Counted from the first letter of the stretch, positions 23,953-39,397 are shown. The stretch is 64,000 nucleotides of DNA from Pilaira anomala (GCA_025716855.1 JAIXMQ010000048.1:1-64000), one strand, 5' to 3'. The notes: generated from the letters alone by a model not told the origin. Translations and numbers: made by a program.

Positions 23953-24105
23953 ATGTTTGTATTTGTATCTCTAATACTTCTTTTGCTTCTTGTTACAGCT
24001 AGAGGTTGTGATGATGGAGCTGCCTGCGCGCCTGTGTTTATGATGGTGATACCTGTCCTTGTAGTCGTGGTGTTGGCGATTATAGGTTTACATTTTTATA
24101 GGTGA
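23953..24105 (+). CDS. Possible 50-aa secreted/membrane miniprotein
   Basis: ATG at 23953, stop at 24103-24105. The peptide has a signal-like hydrophobic start ending near VTARG, a short segment with two cysteines (CDDGAAC), then a second 19-residue hydrophobic stretch and an Arg end. The layout is that of a small membrane protein, but Leu/Val-rich frames can arise by chance in T-rich DNA. No family is recognised and no promoter signal is clear. Confidence 0.22.
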   Translation: MFVFVSLILLLLLVTARGCDDGAACAPVFMMVIPVLVVVVLAIIGLHFYR

Positions 24106-25144
24106 ATAGAAGAACAGGAAAGTATGTAAGTGGCTCAGTACTTGTTGATGGTATTCTTCTGTATCGAAATCTTACCGCCGTCACCTGAGTTCTATTGTTA
24201 ATGCTGTTAGATACTTCACAACCTACATATAATATTTGGGGGATGGTAGGTGTATTATGTAACTAGACGACTGATAAATAAAGAGTGATAAATCAATAAA
24301 CTATTTTACCACTTGGTTTAATTTTAATTACCTCGTGATTTATTTCTTTTTGTTTTGACAACTTCTTTGATTCTGCTATGTAGGCACATCTTCATCTTGC
24401 AAAATGGTGCAATTGATGCAATACAAATATGATGCTTTTAAGCTGCTTTGTTTATCCCTACCCCGTTTTCAATTTTACGAGCTAACCCACTCCCTTCGCT
24501 CGCTAACGGCCATCTCACCCTAACGCGCTTGGAAGCAGAAAATTTTCGCCTCAACCTTAGTAGGTAGTATGCAGTCTATATAGAAAGAGTATTTGTTATT
24601 GAGATTTATTAGGTGATAAACTACTTTTCGTAATTAAATTACTGGGGCTATGATATGTCCTACCATTGACAACAATATCTATTATTTCTTGATACAAACT
24701 CTTGTTTGGATTATATATGTAGTCAAACAAGAGATTAACGCGGTTATAGTAAGGAAGATTCATATTTTGATTTGAAGGAAAGAAAAAAAAAAGTGATTAA
24801 AGAATAAAACTGTTTGTGACAAAAAAAAAAAAAAAAAAAAAAGTCGATAACAATCATGCGATATAATATGGCAGTTTTCTCAAGTAACGGAATATTTCAA
24901 TTGAGGTGTTTACTTTATTTAAGTTTATTTAGATTTAAAGTATGCAGTTCAGGAAATTGGGTCTTTTTTTTAAAATCCAATAACTAAATGTTTGATATCC
25001 AACAAATGAGTGGTTAATGTGAATTCCAAGAATAAGAACAACCTGTCCAGTAATCATCATCAGGCACTCAACCAGTTATCAACTCATTACTGCCAACTGT
25101 AACAAATAAAAAAAAAAAAATAGCAATATATTTTTTACCAGTAA

Positions 25145-25517
25145 GCTACGGCTCTACGTCAAACTCTCTTGGGGAAAGTTGAATCTCTTATACAAACGTC
25201 AGCCTCTGTCAACATTTCTTTTGCTTTTGACGCGTTCAATACTACCAAGAAGTCTTTAAAAGAATCTTTTCGAGTTTACTGGGCCATCTGGAGATCATTC
25301 TTCGAAATCGCAAGGTTTCACCAGAAATTTTTGTAAGTGGCTGAAAAGGAGACATTTCTAATTGAACGATTATAAAGGTTACCCAAAACGGTATTTGCTT
25401 TTCGCTAATTGCAGCTATGTCAGGCTTTGTCGGCTGCTAAGCAAAATTATCTTGAAACAACATCAAATGTTGTATCAAAAAAGAAATCATCACGAAGAAA
25501 GTTTACTCAATTTGTAA
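25145..25517 (+). pseudogene. Two-exon coding remnant, family unknown
   Basis: A 63-codon open frame (25145-25333) has normal protein composition (for example SVNISFAFDAF, FRVYWAIWRSFFEIARF). It ends at a consensus donor GTAAGT at 25333. A TTGCAG acceptor at 25409-25414 opens a second block that, spliced in phase, runs to a TAA at 25515-25517. There is no ATG and the frame is closed upstream by TAA at 25142, so the 5' part is missing or broken. Confidence 0.3.
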
Positions 25518-25530
25518 AACCAGTAATACA

Positions 25531-25566
<36 letters not shown>

Positions 25567-26111
25567 AAATGCCAGCCGAAAAAAAGTTCTAAAATCTTTA
25601 ATAATAAATCCAATTGACCACTATTTTGTAATAATTATTCCTCAGTGTTATGAATGAATAATATGATAATTCATTCAATTGACCAGTATCTTTATATACA
25701 CAGTTCGTGATGGTTTTTTTTTTTTGAGGATTTCAGTAATAGCTGTTCTATTAAAAGTGCTTATTCAGCAGCTAAATACCAATAATATTTTATGTAACCT
25801 TTGTCAAACACTTCAATTGTTATTGATGATACTATGGTTTAAACAGCTGGATAATTAAATAATGTTAGATTGAAGTAGTAATTCAAGTACAGTGTCTATA
25901 TTAAGACCATAGACTACTTTTTATGAATGGTCTACTATTGTTCATCCAAGTTTTCAGTATCTATTGGCCACACTACTTTTTTTTTAAACCCAAATCACTG
26001 CAAAAGCAAACTTGGCATTCTTATATCTTTTTTTTTTTTTCATATATTTAACTCGTGTAAAACAAGAGAATATCCTTTTGTTATACTAAAGAAATAAAAC
26101 AATAAAAAAAA

Positions 26112-27319
26112 ATGACAGCGTTAAAGGCTTGGAGATGGTTCTCTGTCCTTTTATTCTTTACAACATTATTTTGTACTTTAAATGCAGAAGAAGTTCGTTT
26201 GGTAAGATGATAAAAGAAACAAAGGTATATAGTATGTGAGTTCTTATTTTATTTTTATTTTTTCTTCTTAGTCTAGTGACGAGTACTCTGCTACTAGTTG
26301 CTCCGGTGTTTGGAGCAAAGAGTCTATTCCAGGAGGTTCTCAACCATATATCAAAGGTAACAAAGCTTATTACACGGTCTTTATGAAAATATAGTTTTTT
26401 TTTTTTCTAAAACACAATGTTATCTAGTTTCGATGTCAAAGGAGTCAAAAGGCCGACTTTCCATGTTAATATATGAATGGGAAGACTTTCAATACCTTGG
26501 CGCTTTGGACGAGACAACTGGAGAAGTAAGTAAAATATATATATATTTTTTTTTTAATAAGAGTAAAATGTTTTAACAACAATTTGGTTAGGTTGTTTAT
26601 ATTTGCGATTCCTTGGCAGTTTCTCATAAACTCTGTAAATCGTCTCAATTAGATCAATTCATCACTTCCGTCCCAGCCGACCAAGTCAATACTACAAGTG
26701 TTTTAACATCCACTGTTTCCATGACAGGTAACGCGACCGAGATGGCGTTATATAAAGTTGATAAAACTGGGTATTACTGTGTGGCTTTAGTTCCCGTTGG
26801 AAATAATTCTAGCTTTGAGGCTTGGGTAGAATGGAGTCATCCTTATGGTGAATTACCGGCTGGTGATTATCCTAAATTATTAGTGAGTTACTTTATAAGG
26901 AATATATTTTTCTATTATTTGCTCATTCTGTGTGTTTTTTTTAATAGTTGTACGGTGCTCTTGCTTGTGTTTATTTAGCTGTTGGTATTTTCTGGGCTAT
27001 TCAAAGTTACCGTAATTGGGACGATATTTTACCCGTTCAGGTAAACAGAGAGAGAGAGAGAGAGAGAAAAGGGACTAAATATCAAAAAAAAAAATTCAAA
27101 CTGTTTATAGCACTTTTTGTCTGGTGCTATTTTCTACCTTATTGTTGAAATGGCATTTAACTTTGGATATTGGGAAGCCTATAACCAAACTGGAACAACA
27201 TGTAACTAGCATAACGAAATGAATGATAACAATTCCGTTTTTATTAATTTTTCTATTTATTTAGCATATGGTTTATTGGCACTTGTTGCATTATTAAATG
27301 CAGGTAGAACAAGGTAATA

Positions 27320-27362
<43 letters not shown>

Positions 27363-28449
27363 GCAGTAATTAACAAAGAACAATTTATTAGTATGTCCTT
27401 TTTTATGCTATTGATTGTATGTATGGGATATAGTGTAGTAAAGTAAGTATATATATAAAAAAGAATTGAATGGTATAGATAAGATAGCTAAAAAAAAACA
27501 AAAAAACTTTTAGGCCTAGTCTCGGATCGATGATGAAGAAATGTATCATTCTTGCATGCACACATTTCTTTTTTGGCGTAATCTACACATTAGGCACAAT
27601 GTTATTATCACCAGAGACAGCAGGTCTTTTAATCTTACTGGTTATCTTTCCATTATCGATCACCATGACAATATTCTATGTGTGGACATTGAATTCGATC
27701 ACCAACACAATTCGGGATCTGGAACTTCGTAAACAACATGTGAAAGTTATAATGTACAAGCGACTTTATAAGCTCTTATTATTCTCAGTGATTGCAGTAA
27801 TTGCGATCTTTGTTTTAAACATGTTTGCATTCTCGGGTCGTATGGCAATTGATTGGGCAGCTAATAACTGGAAATACAGATGGATCATGTTGGATGGATT
27901 ATTGAATATCTTGTATTTTATTGTGTTTTTAATTATTGTGATCCTTTGGAGACCTACTAGTAATAATGCTCGATATGGGTTAATGCAGATTAGTCAAGAT
28001 GAAGAAGAAGCCCTTGATTTAGAAGAACGCTTAAGAAGAGAAGAGGAGAATGAAAATGGTACAACTATCCCATCGCATGGTAACACGCGTAGAATGGATG
28101 ACGAATCTGCTATCTTTGAATTAGGCGGTGAACTTACGGACGAAGAGGATGACCACCAGCCTATCAATAAACCTGTAGAACTCTCTGATGTAAATACTTT
28201 CCCAAAAAACAACAATAACAAAAACAATACGACGACGACTACTACTGGGTATCGGGCAGCGGGTTCTAATAACAGAAAAGGAGGTGAACAAAGTGCACTT
28301 TTACATGTAGACCAAGATGATGAAGATGAATATGATGATCAGTAAGTTAATTAAAATTAAAATACTTTTTTTTTTTTTTAAATATACTAATTTTTTGTTT
28401 AAAATAGTTTGGATGATAATGAAAACGCTAGATTAACCGAAAATGCTAG

Positions 28450-28456
<7 letters not shown>
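26112..28456 (+). CDS. PTM1: PTM1/GPR107-like lung-seven-transmembrane (GOST) protein
   Basis: Ten exons (26112-26201, 26272-26356, 26428-26525, 26592-26882, 26948-27040, 27111-27201, 27265-27313, 27392-27442, 27514-28341, 28408-28456) give about 574 aa with consistent phases. A signal peptide (hydrophobic core around residues 10-22) leads into a lumenal domain with several Cys and NxT/S sites. A seven-helix membrane domain begins near LYGALACVYLAVG, contains YGVVKPSLG-like YSVVKPSLG, and ends near 460. The cytosolic tail is acidic with Asn/Thr repeats. This is the layout of the GPR107/108, TMEM87 and yeast Ptm1 family, which works in Golgi-endosome trafficking. Intron 7 holds a run of 38 A. 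The last coding exon is only 49 bp. Confidence 0.88.
27323..27360. repeat. A38 homopolymer
   Basis: An uninterrupted run of 38 adenines lies within intron 7 of the PTM1-like gene. Confidence 0.9.
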
Positions 28457-28485
<29 letters not shown>

Positions 28486-29270
28486 AAGAATTACTGTATC
28501 TATGTGCTAAATTCGGAATAAAAACAAAAAAAAAAAGTTTTAAAGTTTTGTGCTATTAAAAACCGCATGGTTTTTGTGAAGTGAAGTGAATTAAAAATAA
28601 AGTGAGGTTAGAGAGACAACATGTGAGCTTTAAAAATAACAAATTTGTTTAAAGTTGGCAACTGTCTTACACAAACTTTCTGGATAATTGTTTTTGAATC
28701 AGCAGAAAAATTTCCTTTCCAATTTTGGACATAAAAATTTCCAGCATTTGAGTTCTCCCCCCCTCCACAACTACCAATTGTACTGATAAAAAAAAAATCC
28801 CCCCTCTTTGTTGTAACCAAATCTCAGAATAAATGTACTATTAAGCAAACTGCATAAATAGTTTTTTTGTTTTTTTCTGTCTTTTTTTTTTTTTTTTTTT
28901 TTTTCTTTTTTAATAAAAAAAAAAGCGCGTCTAGAAAAAAAAAAAAAGGGCTGTATAGTGGTTTTGTCAAACGGCGTCATTTCAATAAAAGTATGAGTTA
29001 CCCACACTACTATACACAGCATGGAGCGAATTAAACTGCTTTAAAAAAAAAACGATTCAACTTTACACAAAGTAATAATTAACGGAGATATATATTTTTT
29101 TTTTTTATGATTGACGTGAAATAGACTTAAACCCAGCATTTTTATACATGTCAAAAAAGCAATAAAATTTGGTATATTTATTTATTTATTGATATATATG
29201 TATACATATATACTTTAAAAAATGATGGTATAATATATTTTTTTTTTTAAAAAAAAAAGGGGGCATATTA

Positions 29271-29301
<31 letters not shown>

Positions 29302-29489
29302 ACGTCATATATGTAAATATGTGTGTGATGGTGTGAGTGTATATATATATATGATTGGAACTATTGTAAACAAAGAAAAGAACGAAAATGATATAAATTA
29401 AAAAAAAAAAAAAAGAGAGTTAGAAAGAGAATAAATGAGTGATTGAGTGGGTGAATGAAGGATAGAGTTATTAGTTGATAGAAATCCAA
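28457..29489. other. Convergent 3' spacer
   Basis: The spacer lies between the stops of the PTM1-like gene and the C2H2 factor. It holds several A/T runs, including back-to-back T/A tracts at about 29238-29258 and 29272-29301. No gene is seen. Confidence 0.5.
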
Positions 29490-30579
29490 CTAAGAGTAAA
29501 AATATGTAGAAGTATTGTTTTGTTTATTGGGATCCAATGTGGAATTTCCAAATCCTGGACCGAAGTGAGAATTTTGTTGATTAGAACGATGAGGATTCAG
29601 GTTATACACGCTCATACTTTGTCCAACATGATCCCAGCTGTATGGTAATCCAATGACAGACCCAGTCAAATAATTCGTTTCATGTCTTGTCATTGTTGTT
29701 GTTGTTGTTGCTGCTGCCGCGGCTGCTGCTGCTGTTGATGGTCTTGTTGCTGCTCTGGCGTGACTTTCCATCGACGTCAAATTACAAGTAATATTATCAA
29801 TTTTAGGCACCACAAAGTAATGTTGATATTGATAATTTGAGGACACGGGTTGCGGTAAATGGATAACGGAACAAGACCTTTGTTGATTTTCATTATCATA
29901 AACTGATCTCCCGGCCAATGACCTTTGAGCCTCTTCTTCCGCTTCCTTTTGTCTGGCCAAAATAATCTCACTAGTACGGATCAATTGACGAACATAACGT
30001 AATCTATCCTCGGAAGAAAGCTTATTACTGACCGTGGTCTTTTGATGTACTTTGAAGTGTCGACGCAAATTAGAGACCACTGAAAATTTGCGACCACATC
30101 CTGGTCTATTATTTTAAAAAAAAAAAAGAAATATAGAGTTAGTAAAAAAAAAAATCATTTAAATACTGATAAAATAAGAAATTATTTTACTTTGTACACT
30201 GGAATGGTTTCTCGGATGTATGAGTATATGAATGTGTTTGTAATGCACTTGGGCGACTAAACCATTTAAGACAATCTAGGCATTGGTACTGTTTTTTAGG
30301 AGGTACAGAGGCGGCGGCGGCGGCGGCAGCAGCAGTAGTAGTAGTAGTAGTAGTAGAGCCCTTTACATTCGATTGAATAAGTTCTGGTTCAAGTGTATTT
30401 AAAACAGAAGAAGTAGAGGGATTGGAAGGAGCAGGAGAAGTAGCAGGAGAAGTAGTAGAAGAAGTAGTAGAAGAAGAGGTAGAAGAAGAGTAATAATCTA
30501 CTGAAGAGTATAAATCAGGCACAGTATACATGCAATCTTGTTGTGAAGGAGAGTAATTATCAGTCTTTTGAGAATTCAT
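29490..30579 (-). CDS. C2H2 zinc-finger transcription factor, two fingers
   Basis: Two exons (30579-30191, 30105-29490) give about 334 aa. After a Ser/Thr/Pro-rich N-terminus and Thr7/Ala8 runs come two fingers. Finger 1 (98-120) is of type C-x2-C...H-x3-H and contains YQCLDC. Finger 2 (126-150) is of type C-x4-C...H-x3-H and contains PGCGRKFSVVSNLRRH. A TSEKPFQC linker, close to the TGEKP consensus, joins them. The intron splits finger 2 (phase 2). A helical Arg/Glu-rich region follows (RYVRQLIRTSEIILARQKEA), then an Ala/Thr-rich, Tyr-rich tail. DNA binding is well supported; targets are unknown. I took the Met of MNSQ as start. The frame is open further upstream, but that part is low-complexity. 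Confidence 0.85.
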
Positions 30580-31373
30580 GATTGAAAGAGAATATGAAGA
30601 GAGAGAGTTTTTTTTTTCCATTTTTAAAAAAAAAAGGAACATATTTATACCTTTTTTATTAGATAAAGTTCTTGGCAAGTTCAAATTTGTGCCTTCTCCG
30701 ATGACAGTAACTTTTTCGTTAATTGAAAAAAAAAAGAGAGAGATACGGATAAGGACAATGAAATACAAATAAATAAAAGACCAGGGCAAATGGAACCTTT
30801 TCTATAAAGAGTAACGACCATATACAACTTATTTCAACATTTACTAAAAGGTAAATACTTTGGAATCGTAGTAAGATATTATAATCGATACAATGATTAG
30901 ACTAGACATTTATTAAATAAATAAATAATATATGTGTGAAAGCGCACAGTATAATGAAAATTAATAAAATTTGATGTTCACTTTCAAAGACTGGAGAGAG
31001 AGAGAGAGAGAGATTTAAAAAAAAGCATACCTAGAATAGAGTTTGCGGCACAAAGCTGTTGGAAAGCGCTCGTTTTTGTACCGCCCTTTTCGTGGTACGC
31101 AATACACGCTTTTTGTGATCCAATCAGTGCTTATTCCTTTTATAGTCAAACAGAAGAAATTTAATAAAAAAGAAGTTTTCATTTTTTAAAATCAGTTTAT
31201 TTTGTATAACTAATGTGCCTTCTTTTTTTTTTTTTTTTAACTATATAGTATATATATTTCATCCAAATGGTAAAAAAAAAAAAAAAAAATTAGGAAAAAG
31301 AAAAAGAAAAAAAAAAGAGGGGAGGGGGATGGGGCGAGGCAAAAAAAAATAAACAGAAGATTTTTTTTTTTTT
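30580..31373. other. Promoter/spacer region
   Basis: Upstream of the C2H2 factor and downstream of the MFS gene. It contains a CCAAT box (about 31120) and a small GTACC...GGTAC inverted repeat at about 31078-31098. No gene is seen. Confidence 0.45.
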
Positions 31374-33162
31374 TTAGGCAGATTGTCGGAACATTCTACC
31401 AGCCCAGAATAATGTTAAACTGAGGAAGGCTACACCAATGGAAACATTAAATAACATGTTGATTCCGTAATGATCATAAGCGTAACCACCCACAATACAT
31501 CCAATACCAAATCCTAACCCAGAAAATAAGGATGCTAAAATACCTTGTGCGATCGCTCTTTGATGGACTGGGAACATTTGATCTACTTCAGATACACAAG
31601 TGGACCAAATCATTGCATATGAAAAACCTTAAAATCGTAGAAAAAAAAATTTTTTAGTATACTCTTTTTTCCTTTTGTTTGTATATTCTATAGTGTAGTA
31701 CAAACCATTCACAAGTTGTAACAATAAAGCACAAGCCATAGTAGTAGGGGCATTAGGTACCAAGACTTGGTAAGCGAAATTTCTAAGGATTATAGCTACA
31801 TGAGAGATAGTAACCAAAGTCGAGACATTTAAATTTTTCAAAAGCTATACACACAAAAAGAAGAAGAAGATGAGAAAAGAATCTTATAATATAAAAAAGA
31901 TCTACTAAAAACTTTACAAGTCGAGAAACATAAAATGTCGAAACTTCAGTAACACCTCCAATAGGACCAGTCCAGCCAATGACAGAAGGATCTAATTCTA
32001 AATCTTGCTTCAAAAATAAAAAGAGGAATTGTGCGACCATAGAGTAATGAACACCAAAAAATAAAGTCATCAAGAGAAAGGTCCAAACCTTGGGAGAAGA
32101 AAAGATGGTATGTTTTAAGCTTTCTTCTGGGTATCCTCCTACTCCGTTTTCTCCGCCACTTGTACCAATACCAGCAAATGCAGCTAAAGAAGTATCTACG
32201 GTGGGGATATGAGAGAGTGCAAGACCTAAAGGAGGTAAACTATCCATTTGGTCTAACAATAAGTTAGCTTCATCGTGTACGTCCCGAGCTGCAGTTGACG
32301 TAATTGTTCTTTGAAGATTTAATAAACTATGTTCATTATCCATGAGCAAAGTATTTGCATGGCTGCTAGTTGTACTACTCAATCTTCGAATATCATCCGT
32401 TAAATATTCATTATGGGTATCCATATCATTATTATTATCGGCTGCACCAGGCGAATAATTATAATGTCCTTTTCTTGGTGTATTATTTCTTAAAAGTGGA
32501 TCTCTTTCACTATCTGTTATTAAACTGTCTCCTGGTACACGCGTACCTAACGCAATCGTAACAAACCCAATCACACTGATACCAAAAATGTAAAATGCAC
32601 AGTTAATACCATAGATCCCAATAAAATAACCCACTAATAAGATGCAAACTCCATTTGAAATAGATCCCCATAATCTTTGGTCACCTACATTGTGATTATA
32701 TATATAAGCAACATATTTCAAAATATATATATTTATATATACCTTACCATAGTAGATTTTATAATCACCCAAAATTTTTAATACTGCACTATCCACCAAG
32801 ACCGTCACTGGTTGTCCAAAGAAAGCAAAAGAAACGGCTAATGCGATCGTGATGAAGAGAGTAACCGAAGTTTTATCATTGGGTAAAAATACAGGTATAA
32901 ACATAAGTCCAATGATACTTAAACCACCTACAATCATAAGTATCGCCATGAGTCTACCGTGCCATCGTGGACTTTTGTCTACTTGCATTGTCCAAAAAGG
33001 ACAGGCGACACTTTGAATAAAAGGTGCGATGGCCAAAATAACACCAATCTGTTGTGAAGTCAAGTGTAAACTACCACTATAGAATAGCGAGAGATAAGGT
33101 ATAGCTGAACCCAGTACACCATAAAGACATACATATAACAACTTTGGTAATAAATAACCCAT
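31374..33162 (-). CDS. MFS transporter, MFSD6-like (MFS_1_like)
   Basis: Four exons (33162-32748, 32684-31918, 31844-31706, 31627-31374; phases 1, 0, 1) encode about 524 aa. Roughly twelve hydrophobic helices are split by a long cytosolic loop (residues about 215-320) with Asp/Asn/Ser-rich composition. The N-terminal half contains LTSQQIGVILAIAPFIQSVA and CPFWTMQVDK, close to the MFSD6/'MFS_1_like' pattern. A second-half motif WTGPIGGVTEVSTFYVSR and the terminal QRAIAQGILASLFSGLGFG agree. Substrate is unknown; family members include sugar and metabolite permeases. The GAA trinucleotide run at about 33199-33229 lies in the upstream leader. Confidence 0.85.
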
Positions 33163-33674
33163 AGTGGTATATAATTATCTAGCGATAAAAGTAAATAAAG
33201 AAGAAGAAGAAGAAGAAGAAGAAGAAGAAAAAAGGTATTTAAACGAGACTCAAGAGAGAAAAAAGGAGGAGGGCTTTATCGATTTCAAATGATAATAACA
33301 ATATCGATTACTGACATCATGTACTCATCATTTTTTTTTTTTTTTTTTTAATGTGTGTGTGTACCCAAGCGATGATGATTATTTTTTAAACGCGTTTTTT
33401 ATTCAGACATACTTATATGTAATTTAACCATGGGCATGCAACCCAAAAAGTAATCCATTGTATGGATATAGAATCGATAAGTAGAGATAGCTATTCCCAT
33501 GTTCAAATTCTTTTTTTTTTGGAGTAACTTATTGTTTCACTATTCACTTGATTTTACTGCTTGTCACACACTCTGACACTGCCACAATAACAAATATCAA
33601 TGTCATTCTTTTTTTTTTTAAAAAAAAAAAAAAAGGCCCTTGATCGTTTCAAATAAAACGTATAAGCACGCAAA

Positions 33675-33675
<1 letters not shown>

Positions 33676-33717
<42 letters not shown>
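33676..33717. repeat. (AC)21 microsatellite
   Basis: About 21 uninterrupted AC dinucleotides lie in the spacer between the MFS gene start and the MAP kinase stop. Confidence 0.9.
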
Positions 33718-33720
<3 letters not shown>

Positions 33721-33833
33721 TTTATTATCACGAGAGATGTAACATATATATATTTACTTGTGAAATAATAAAAGAAAAAAAAAAAGGTATATATTTTGTT
33801 TTTTGTTGTTATTGTTATTGTTGTTGTTGTTGT

Positions 33834-36023
<2,190 letters not shown>

Positions 36024-37845
36024 TATTATTTTCTAAGTATAGTTGTATTTAAAAAAAAAAGAGAGAGTTGAAATAAAGAGAGAATAATAAAAAAAAAAGA
36101 AAAAGAGAAATATAGAACTATTTACATCACGTGAAGAAGTAAAACAAAAAGCGTACTACTAATTTGTGAAACCGATAATGTTAAAAGGAACCGATAATTG
36201 AAGGGAATAAATTCCGTTCAAAGACAAAAAAAAATAGATATACAGTAAAAGTTTGAAACGAAAATACCAAGAGAAAGAAAATAGTTTCTCTTGTCACCAG
36301 AAAATGAGTATAATAATAAGTCAAATGCATGGCAATATTTTTTTATTTCTTCTGTTATTAATTTGTCTTCTTATTTACCGATAGAGTGTATTTAAGAGAG
36401 ATCAAAGAAATTTAGAGCATATTCTGCTACATGTATTAAAAAATTTGACCTCTCGGATTCAAGCAGTACCGCGAAAAAAAAAAAAATGATGTGAATGTAA
36501 TATAAAAACGTTTTGAGCGGCAATTCGAAATCCAGGCACCACAAAAAAAAAAAAAAAGATGAAACTAAAATAAAGCGTTATTTTGTAGCTCCGTATGATT
36601 CTAACAAAAGAGTTATTCTTTTTTTTTTTTTTTTTTGTAAGCGTTTATCTTATCTCTCTCTCTTAAAAAAGTGTAGTAAAAAAAAAAAAAAGGAAACGCG
36701 ACATTTTTTATCAAGATCGTTTTTTTTTTTTTTTTCTTTTAAAAACAAGATCTTTAACTCCGAGAATATAAATATGGTATAAGTATCCATATTTAAATAG
36801 TAACACAGCTCCTTTTTTTTTACCATTTCAATTTAACTAGGGGCATGTGTCTAAAAAGATGTAAAAAAAAAAAAAAAAGATATAAATGTCATTGTTGTTA
36901 AACGTATAAAATAAAATACAACTTGATTTTTTTTTTTTTTTTCTTTATAAAATAATAAAAAAATATAACTGATACAACTAATAAAAAGCGAATAAAATCA
37001 TCAGTTTTATCATCAAATAGAAGAAATATTTCAATGATTTACAAGCATTTTCCAGCTTTTTTAATAAAGTACAATGACGGTGCTTAGCAACTCGTAACAC
37101 ATTAAAACTATATAAAGTAATTTTGGATTTCCCTCATCACATACTTATACTGCTCAAATTCGGAGTACAATTAAAATTACCTCAATTTATTAGTTACACA
37201 CGTGGAGAAGCCGTGCATTTCTAACCACCGTGAGAAAAAATGATTGGATTCAAGTCAAAGCATGTTAAGCGCCTATGAAATAAAAGTAAATGAAGAGGTT
37301 CTAGTTCCTTTTTTTTTTTTAAACAGGCAAACCTTTGAGGGGGAAATGGATAAAGAGTGGATTATTATTTTTTTTTTTTTTTTTTTTTGGTTCCAGTATA
37401 TAATTAATTTTTTTTTTTTTTTTTTTTTAGAACAGCTCATAAGAGACTTTACTACAAATTGCCTTTATTTAAAAAATGGAATGATTTCTTAACTTTTTCC
37501 CGGAGTATAGACCGAATGATCGGTGAATAGTGTTGGCCTTCATTCAGTATATATGATTCGCTCTTATCGTGGGAAACATTGATTGAAGCGGATTTTCATT
37601 CTAAAATTTTTCAAAAGAGTGTCACCTTTCATCACACACACATGTTAAAAAAAAAAAAAAAAAAAAAAATGTATAACTTAATTCTCTTTTCTCTCTCTTT
37701 TACTTTAAAATTTTTTTCTTCTTTAGAAATAGCAGTAATCTAAAGAAAAAGAATTATCTTTTTCTTTCTTTTTTTTTTTTTTTTTACGCCCCAAAATTCC
37801 TTGACACATTTTTTTTTTTATATATAAAATAAGCAATTGCCACAC
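36024..37845. other. Divergent promoter region (SLT2 / bHLH)
   Basis: A 1.8-kb spacer between divergent starts. It carries CACGTG E-boxes at 36128-36133 and 37199-37204 and many homopolymers. The open frames inside it are Lys/Phe-rich homopolymer artefacts. Confidence 0.5.
36128..36133. promoter_or_regulatory. CACGTG E-box upstream of SLT2
   Basis: CACGTG within ATCACGTGAAG, about 105 bp upstream of the SLT2 ATG. It is a palindromic site for HER-type bHLH proteins, such as the one encoded at 37846. Occupancy is unknown. Confidence 0.3.
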
Positions 37846-38455
37846 ATGGTTTGCGCCATCAATCATAATATGACAACACCTAAACATACAGAAGATGAAG
37901 ATGATTTTGATATGGACGAAGATTCAGATGCTGACTCTTTTCCAGATGATGAAACTCCAATCCCTTCTTCTTCTTCCTCTTCTTCCACCACAAATACCTC
38001 ATCAGCACAAAATAAACGTCCACCACCTACTACTCAAGCTTTATTTTTAAACTTCACTTCAGATCTGTCACCTCAAAAGATGAATAAAAAGAAATCAAAG
38101 CCAAAGAAACAAACTGCATATAGAGTCAATGGTGTAAATATCTTAAATAGGTATGTCTTTTTTTTTTTTTTGTTAAACCCCCCCCCCCTCCCCACATTTT
38201 AAGGTTCATCATTTAACTCTATATTTCTATTACCAGAAATAATCTTGACAGCAAAACTGCTATTGAAAGAATTCAACGTCGTAGAGAAAATCATAACCAT
38301 GTAGAACGTCGCCGTAGAGATAACATTAACAACACTATTTTTGAGCTATCAAGTGTTGTACCTAATGCAATTCAACCAGGTCAAAAGCCAAACAAGGGTA
38401 ATATTTTAAAACTCTCTTTAGATTATATTAGAGTAGGTATATTTTTTTATTACAT

Positions 38456-38494
<39 letters not shown>

Positions 38495-39332
38495 ACTACT
38501 ACTACTTTCAGATCTTTAACCTGTATACACATATATTTATTTATTGTTTTTTTTTTTTTAGGACTTGAAAGCTGAAAATGAAGCATTGAAAGAACGTTTA
38601 AATTTAACAGCACATCATTCCCCACCTTTATCGGTAGCTGCTATTAGCGCACCTACTACACCAGCTACTACTGCGATGATGGCGGTGAATCCAGCGGTAG
38701 ATGAACCTAACTACTCTAATAATAACTTTGAGCAACAACCTCGGTCTACACCCAATTCACCCACAAGATTTGTACGAAATACCACGTTTACCCAGCCGCA
38801 GCAGCAGCAGCAGCATCATCATCATCATCATCAACAACAACAACCAGCACCACCACCAGCACAGCAACAACAAAATACACCCTCATCATCTCCTCCGCTT
38901 CTTCACATTCATATGCCCACCCTAACAAAAGAAGAAAATAATAACATGCATTGCAATTTACCACCTCCTCCACTTGCTTTACCTCCGCCTCATCCACAAC
39001 AGTTACAAACGGGATTTAGTACCATGTCCGTTTCTTCCAATTCATCTTCAGCTGCTAGTACACCTATCCTTTCTGCCTCCCATACTTTTTATACTAATAC
39101 CTATCAACCACAACAAGCATCCATTTACATTCCTCAACCACCTCAATTATATAATCATCATCATGAAGTATTTAATACTCAACAACCTCAACAACATAAG
39201 CAACAAGGTTTAAGACCTCTTTTACCTGCAACTCAACCTCAACAACAACAACAACAACAAAATACTTCTTTTTTACCGGCTTTACGTATGAGTGGTTATG
39301 AGAAAATATATGGCAATGTATGTCGTTACTAA
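37846..39332 (+). CDS. bHLH transcription factor (class B, H-E-R type)
   Basis: Three exons (37846-38150, 38237-38432, 38562-39332) encode about 423 aa. The acidic/Ser-rich N-terminus is followed by a Lys-rich patch. The bHLH basic region RRRENHNHVERRRRDNIN has the His-Glu-Arg residues that predict CACGTG binding. The loop (NAIQPGQKPNKGNI) and helix 2 (LKLSLDYIR) follow. Exon 3 begins DLKAENEALKERLN, a short leucine-zipper-like extension, so it may be bHLH-Zip. The rest is Pro/Gln/His-rich low complexity typical of activation regions. Intron 2 contains a run of over 30 A. Similar domains occur in USF/MITF-like and Cbf1-like proteins; the orthologue is not settled. A second in-frame ATG is at 37870. 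Confidence 0.88.
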
Positions 39333-39362
39333 TAAACACGCAACTATAAGAACTTTCACCCC

Positions 39363-39397
<35 letters not shown>

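Larger units (their letters stand above)
22634..26111. other. 3.5-kb spacer with remnants
   Basis: No intact conserved gene is visible. It contains a small hydrophobic ORF (23953-24105) and a spliceable remnant (25145-25517). GC-richer patches stand out, near 23181-23215 and 24478-24545; the second has GCTAAC repeated around CCCTTCGCTC. They could be transposon debris. Confidence 0.45.
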
